Below are positions 59,212 through 64,000 of a stretch of 64,000 nt of DNA, in pieces. Source of the stretch: Actinomadura alba (GTDB taxonomy: Bacteria > Actinomycetota > Actinomycetes > Streptosporangiales > Streptosporangiaceae); the NCBI RefSeq assembly GCF_014323705.1, contig NZ_JABVEC010000009.1, positions 124,001-188,000 on the forward strand, read 5' to 3'. A program made the translations under genes and the position numbers. Numbering within the stretch: the stretch's first letter is position 1; every line of letters starts with the position of its first letter. The notes below the pieces were generated by a model. The model had not been told where the DNA came from, did not search any database, and was given only the letters and a program-made list of their open reading frames with translations.

Positions 59212-59619
59212 GTCAGATATTGCCGCGCTCGTGCACCGCTTCTACCTCGACGCATGGAACCGTTGGGACGACTCGGTGGTAGAAGAGATCCTCGCCCCGG
59301 ACTTCGTCTTCCGCGGCTCGCTCGGTGATGAGGTTCGGGGGCCGGACGGATGGCGCTCTTACCGGGACAAGATCCGCTCGGCCGTGCCTGACTTGAAATC
59401 GTCGACCTCGTTACCGACGGAGATCGGGCGGCAGCCCGCCTGTTCTACACCGGCCACCACCAAGGCACGCTCCTCGGCATCGTCGGCACCGGCCAACCCA
59501 TCGGCTACAGCGGGGCCGCGTTCTTCACCGCCACCACCGGCCGACTGACCGAAGCGTGGGTCCTTAGTGACCTGGATTCCCTGCGCCGCCAACTTGGCCA
59601 GAGCTCGTCCGACAACTGA
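59210..59619 (+). pseudogene. SnoaL-like ester cyclase gene, frameshifted
   Basis: The first frame (MSDIAALVHRFYLDAWNRWD, VVEEILAPDFVFRGSLGDEV, RGPDGWRSYRDKIRSAVPDL) and a second frame (IVDLVTDGDRAAARLFYTGH, HQGTLLGIVGTGQPIGYSGA, AFFTATTGRLTEAWVLSDLD) together make a normal 136-residue SnoaL-like protein if one base is added near 59395. These proteins have a cystatin-like fold and include polyketide cyclases and hydrolases. The shift leaves a 112-residue product with a nonsense tail. Confidence 0.75.
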
Positions 59620-60001
59620 CCGGCATCCCCGCAAGAAGAGACCGGCGTCGACATCGAGAGCACAGGCGCAAGCCATCTACAAGATCAAAATAACGAGAAA
59701 GTACCCCATCTGCGCAAACGCCTTAGAACGCCATCTCGTGCGCTATTTCTACTACAACGGGCACCACTTCGCCTCGGTCTCGGGCTTCGTCACACTCGCG
59801 TTCGACCTGAACGCTAGAACCGTCACGGTCGGTACGGACCTGGAAGTCGACCTCGAGTGATCAGGCGCATACGACGCGCACACACCGTGTTCGATGTGCT
59901 CTTGCGCGATACCGCGGTCACTGCCGAGGTCTGGGCGAAATCCGGTTTTTCTGTGATCATGGGCCCTCCGTACAAAGAAGTGCAGGGGAACGGGAGGGTC
60001 C
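59620..60001. other. Intergenic region with a NUDIX scrap and an unknown frame
   Basis: Bases 59635-59661 (GAAGAGACCGGCGTCGACAT and a few more) match the EETGVDIE segment of the NUDIX genes at 10499 and 28996. After it, a plus-strand frame to 59860 reads KIKITRKYPICANALERHLV, RYFYYNGHHFASVSGFVTLA, which looks protein-like but has no start signal or family. The remaining bases to 60001 hold the promoter region of the next gene. Confidence 0.4.
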
Positions 60002-60745
60002 GTGATTCGTCGATTCGCCGTTGTGGCCGCGGTGATGCTCGGTGCCGGGTTGATGGCGCCGAGCGCTTCCGCGCAGGAGATTCAGGACATCTATGTCAAA
60101 GAGAGCATGGGGCGCATCGCGGCGGAAGGGCCCGGCTTTACGCTCAAGTTGACCAGGAACGGGATCACCACGAGCGTGGTGGACGAGAAGTTCGGCGACC
60201 CCAGTACGGGAAACGAGATCGTGCGGCAGGTCATCGATCTGGCCGGGCGCACGTTCAGGCCGTTCGTCTGCGAGAACGGCACGTACACGATCAAGTCGGG
60301 CACTTTTAATCGCGCCTGGCGGTTCTCGCTGTTGGAGCGGCGGCCTGCGCCGTATCCGGAGCGGTTCCACACCGGATTCCCCGGCTTCGTGACGCCATTC
60401 CTCGGTGATTTCGACGCCACCGTGACCAACGAGGCGGGCGAGACGCTGCGCGTACTGATCTCGGACCTGGCGTACGAGGCGCGGACGGAGGATGGCGGGT
60501 TCCGGTCCACGGCACCCATCCACGGGTTCGTGGTGGACCAAGAAGGCGAGATCCGGGACCGCATCTCGCTCTTCGGCCATTTCCGCTCCGGACCGGACGG
60601 CGCGAACGCCAAGTACTGGATCGAAGACCGCGGCACCTGCCACCAGACGGCCGACCTTGGCTGGGGCGTGCCGGACACTGACCGTGTGGTGGTGACAGGG
60701 CCGCTGCTGGTCTTCCCGTTCAACTCCCCCGTCGTCACGCCCTAG
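60002..60745 (+). CDS. Secreted hypothetical protein
   Basis: The GTG at 60002 follows GGGAGG. The 247-residue protein has a signal peptide (MIRRFAVVAAVMLGAGLMAP with a cut after ASA) and a beta-rich mature part (GRIAAEGPGFTLKLTRNGIT, GHFRSGPDGANAKYWIEDRG). Two Cys (FVCENG, GTCHQT) are far apart. No enzymatic motif was recognised. It is a single gene convergent with the sugar operon. Confidence 0.7.
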   Translation: MIRRFAVVAAVMLGAGLMAPSASAQEIQDIYVKESMGRIAAEGPGFTLKLTRNGITTSVVDEKFGDPSTGNEIVRQVIDLAGRTFRPFVCENGTYTIKSGTFNRAWRFSLLERRPAPYPERFHTGFPGFVTPFLGDFDATVTNEAGETLRVLISDLAYEARTEDGGFRSTAPIHGFVVDQEGEIRDRISLFGHFRSGPDGANAKYWIEDRGTCHQTADLGWGVPDTDRVVVTGPLLVFPFNSPVVTP

Positions 60746-60860
60746 CCTCGATCCACCGACGGAGATCGGTAGCATCCGGGTCAACGAAGCCGTGAGGCCG
60801 AAGGCCGCGCCGGGGACGCCCGTCGCGGCCAGGCCGCTGCGCTGAGCATCTGCACCGGTC

Positions 60861-61823
60861 TCATCCCGCGTCCGGGCCGAACGGCGGCGCGTCCGTCAGC
60901 GACCACGTCACACGGTGACGCAGCACCTCACCCGGAACGAGCCGGGTGAGCGGGGACATGGTCTCGGCCTCGACGAGCCGGGCGGTGGGCCGCAGACCTT
61001 CCAGCCCTTCCAGGTCCTGTTCCTTGGGGTACTGCATCCAGACGGCGACCTCCGACCCGGAGTCCGGATAGGGAGCGCCGCGCGTCACCTCGAAGCGCTG
61101 GGTAAGGGTGGCCCCGCCCGGAGCGACCACGGCGAGCCATCCGGCCGTGCCGCCGATGCCGATCTTGCCGACCACGTCACGGATGGGTACCAGCCCGAGC
61201 CCCTCGGACACCCGTTCCAACGTCGGCGCCCCGTCGGGGGCGAACAACGTCACCGGCGCCCGGTGCCGGTCGGTGAGCCCTACCCAGAGCCCCGACCGGC
61301 CGTCGCCGTGCCCCTGGAACGACTGCGTCTCGAACTGGGTCACCGACCACGCCGCCCACCGGATCGGCCGATCGGCGACGTTCTGCAGTTCGCTGTCCAC
61401 CACGAGCATGGCCTCGCCGGCCGACATGGTGATGGTGCGGGTGACGGCCAGCCCGGTGCGGGGGTCGTCGCCGCTGCGCATGCGCACGCGCAGCGCCCCC
61501 TGCTCCAGCACCGTGTACGCGCCGCCGTCCAGCACGGGATCGGGTGGTCCCGCCCATTCCCGCTCTGACGACCACCCTTGGGGAGCGGGCCATGTCTTGT
61601 CGCCGCCCCAGTTCGCCCAGCCGGCGAAACCGGTGGCGTCCGGGAGACGCCGCGCCGTGGCGGTCGGCGTGAAGGAGTCGTCCAGCAGCTCCGGATTGCG
61701 CCAGAGCCACTCCCGGCCGCCGGCGGTGAAGGACATCAGCCGTCCACCGCGACCCGGAAGGACGACCGCGTGCCCCCAGGGGCTCACCAGGTGGACCAGG
61801 GGCTCTGTCCCCCCGTTCTCCAT
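60861..61823 (-). CDS. DUF4380 protein, aldose-epimerase-like fold
   Basis: The 320-residue protein begins MENGGTEPLVHLVSPWGHAV, then LPGRGGRLMSFTAGGREWLW, and later WANWGGDKTWPAPQGW and DRPIRWAAWSVTQFE, patterns of the DUF4380 family with a galactose-mutarotase-like beta-sandwich. It probably binds a sugar or uronate. Its ATG overlaps the stop of the dehydrogenase gene (TGATG), so it is the last gene of the sugar operon in the window. Confidence 0.8.
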   Translation of the reverse strand: MENGGTEPLVHLVSPWGHAVVLPGRGGRLMSFTAGGREWLWRNPELLDDSFTPTATARRLPDATGFAGWANWGGDKTWPAPQGWSSEREWAGPPDPVLDGGAYTVLEQGALRVRMRSGDDPRTGLAVTRTITMSAGEAMLVVDSELQNVADRPIRWAAWSVTQFETQSFQGHGDGRSGLWVGLTDRHRAPVTLFAPDGAPTLERVSEGLGLVPIRDVVGKIGIGGTAGWLAVVAPGGATLTQRFEVTRGAPYPDSGSEVAVWMQYPKEQDLEGLEGLRPTARLVEAETMSPLTRLVPGEVLRHRVTWSLTDAPPFGPDAG

Positions 61824-62883
61824 CAGCTCAGGGCCGGGACCAGGCACACCTTGCCGGTCCGCCCGGAGTCGGCCAGCCGGTAGGCCTCGTCGGCCTTCTC
61901 CAGCGGCAGGACGTCGGTCACCAGCCGCTGTGGGACGGCACCCCACCGGACCAGCGCGCCGGCGAGTTCCTCCATCGCCGGCAGGGAGGTGACCCAGGAG
62001 GCGTACAGGGTCAGCTGACGGTGCAGGAGCAGGTCCGAGACCTCCGTCTCGAGCCGGCCGCCCTCTCCCACCAGCGAGACCCGGCCCCACTCCGCCGCAC
62101 CGCGAATGGCGACGCCGCGGCCGGCGGCCGAGCCCGAGCAGTCCATGGTCACCGAGCAGCCGCGCCCCCCGGTCGCCTCGTCCAGGGCCTCGGCGACGGT
62201 GTCGCCGGCGATCAGGACCTCATCGAACAGATCCAGGGTGCGCGCGTGCTCGGCTCGCTCGGCCGAGCGTTCCACACCGAGCACCCTCGACGCGCCCAGG
62301 CCGCGGGCGATCATGGCTGCGGCCAGACCCACCGGCCCGAGCCCCACCACGAGCAGGTCGTCGCGGCCGCCGACCCGCGTGCGCAAGAGCCCCTCGTAGG
62401 CGGTGCCGAACCCGCACGCGATCAGGGCGCCGTCGATGAAGGACAGTTCCTCGGGCAGCGGTACGCACGTGCTCTCCTCGACGAGGATGTACTCCGCGTG
62501 CCCGCCGTCGCGCTGCCAGCCGTACGAGGAGCGGCGCTTCGCGTCGGAGCAGCTGATCATGTACCCGCGGCGGCAGTTCGGGCACAGCCCGCAGCCGGCG
62601 ATGTGATACACGATGACGCGGTCGCCGACGCCGAACCGCCGGCATCCGGGGCCTGCCTCCACGACCTCGCCGCTCGGCTCGTGCCCGGCCACCACGCCCT
62701 TGTAGGCGGGGCCGTCCTGACCGACGTGGGTCTTGTGCCCGCGGTAGATGTAGGACAGGTCACTGCCGCAGATCCCGGACGCGCCCACGCGCAGGAGCAG
62801 CTGCCCCGGGCCCGGTGCCGGCACCTCCACGTCGCGCACCACGGCGGTGAAGTCCCCCGGCAGGAAGACACCTTTCATGGTGG

Positions 62884-62887
<4 letters not shown>
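61823..62887 (-). CDS. Zinc-dependent alcohol dehydrogenase (MDR family)
   Basis: The 354-residue enzyme has the MDR plan: catalytic zinc residues in GASGICGSDL and VAGHEPSGEV, the structural zinc loop CGLCPNCRRGYMISC with four Cys, and the NAD-binding VVGLGPVGLAAAMIARGLG. It resembles sorbitol/threonine-type dehydrogenases. It starts at the ATG at 62887, which overlaps the permease stop; a second ATG at 62878 is possible. It probably oxidises the sugar or sugar alcohol imported by the adjoining transporter. Confidence 0.92.
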
Positions 62888-63908
<1,021 letters not shown>

Positions 63909-63912
<4 letters not shown>

Positions 63913-64000
63913 TCCTCGGCAATCGCAATGGTCAGGACGCGCTCGAGTTGGATCTCGTCACCGCTGAGCTCGGCCACAGCACGTCCGCCGCGGACGACGA
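63909..64000 (-). CDS. Sugar ABC transporter ATP-binding protein (RbsA-like), C-terminal end only
   Basis: The last 30 codons of a gene running in from the right read VVVRGGRAVAELSGDEIQLE then RVLTIAIAEE and stop. This is the usual ending of the double-ATPase RbsA/XylG family ('vm..Grivael.g.e.t.e.vl..a'). The stop overlaps the permease start, as expected for an operon. Only this short end is visible. Confidence 0.75.

Overview
The window is high-GC DNA in which most genes start with ATG or GTG and many overlap their neighbour by 1 to 4 bases. It carries a chaplin, F420-dependent oxidoreductase families, numerous Ser/Thr kinases, XRE regulators with TPR-like tails, a DUF6247 pair and a sigma factor paired with a CU044_5270-type membrane protein. 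This points to a mycelial actinomycete, most likely of the Streptosporangiales / Actinomadura type. That placement is inferred from gene content, because no rRNA or tRNA gene was seen. The mix of regulators, secreted enzymes, broken genes and duplicated fragments looks like an accessory chromosomal region.

Layout. 0-3 kb: a restriction-modification block (C5-cytosine methyltransferase, Vsr endonuclease, and an unknown protein that may be the nuclease). 3-10.8 kb: two tandem copies of a divergent cassette in which three small genes (here called A, B and C, minus strand) face an XRE regulator with a TPR-like tail; CutA and a frameshifted GH18 chitinase lie between them. 10.8-25 kb: mixed metabolic and regulatory genes, including a beta-propeller phytase, TetR with an imine-reductase-like gene, a methyltransferase with a DinB protein, a frameshifted kinase, two F420-type oxidoreductases with MarR, an adenosine-deaminase-family enzyme and a DUF6247 pair. 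24-30 kb: sigma factor with its membrane partner, then cassette copy 3, which gains a HATPase gene at one end and NUDIX / Rossmann genes at the other. 30-37 kb: DHFR-like protein with LysR, then two translationally coupled kinases, one with an FHA domain and one with TPR and WD40 repeats. 37-45.5 kb: chaplin, MFS with ArsR, a secreted serine protease with a ricin lectin tail, a 37-residue acidic peptide and a two-component system. 45.6-49.2 kb: a MacAB-like export operon. 49.3-52.7 kb: a large DUF4132 protein. 52.7-55.9 kb: a segment bounded by 56-bp perfect inverted repeats, carrying AraC and a secreted protein. 56.7-59.7 kb: cassette copy 4 followed by several broken genes. 60-64 kb: a secreted protein and a sugar ABC transporter / dehydrogenase / DUF4380 operon that runs off the window.

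The most unusual feature is the A-B-C / HTH cassette. It occurs four times, and at least five smaller scraps of it are scattered elsewhere (10.4, 13.2, 14.9, 52.8 and 59.6 kb). The small genes are conserved while the HTH gene's C-terminal effector changes: TPR-like in copies 1 and 2, a phospholipase-D-like fold without its catalytic motif in copies 3 and 4. Nucleotide-handling genes (NUDIX, ASCH, AdoHcyase-like Rossmann) sit beside the second type. This could be a modular regulatory or conflict system related in layout to the actinobacterial whiJ/abaA clusters, but its function cannot be read from sequence.
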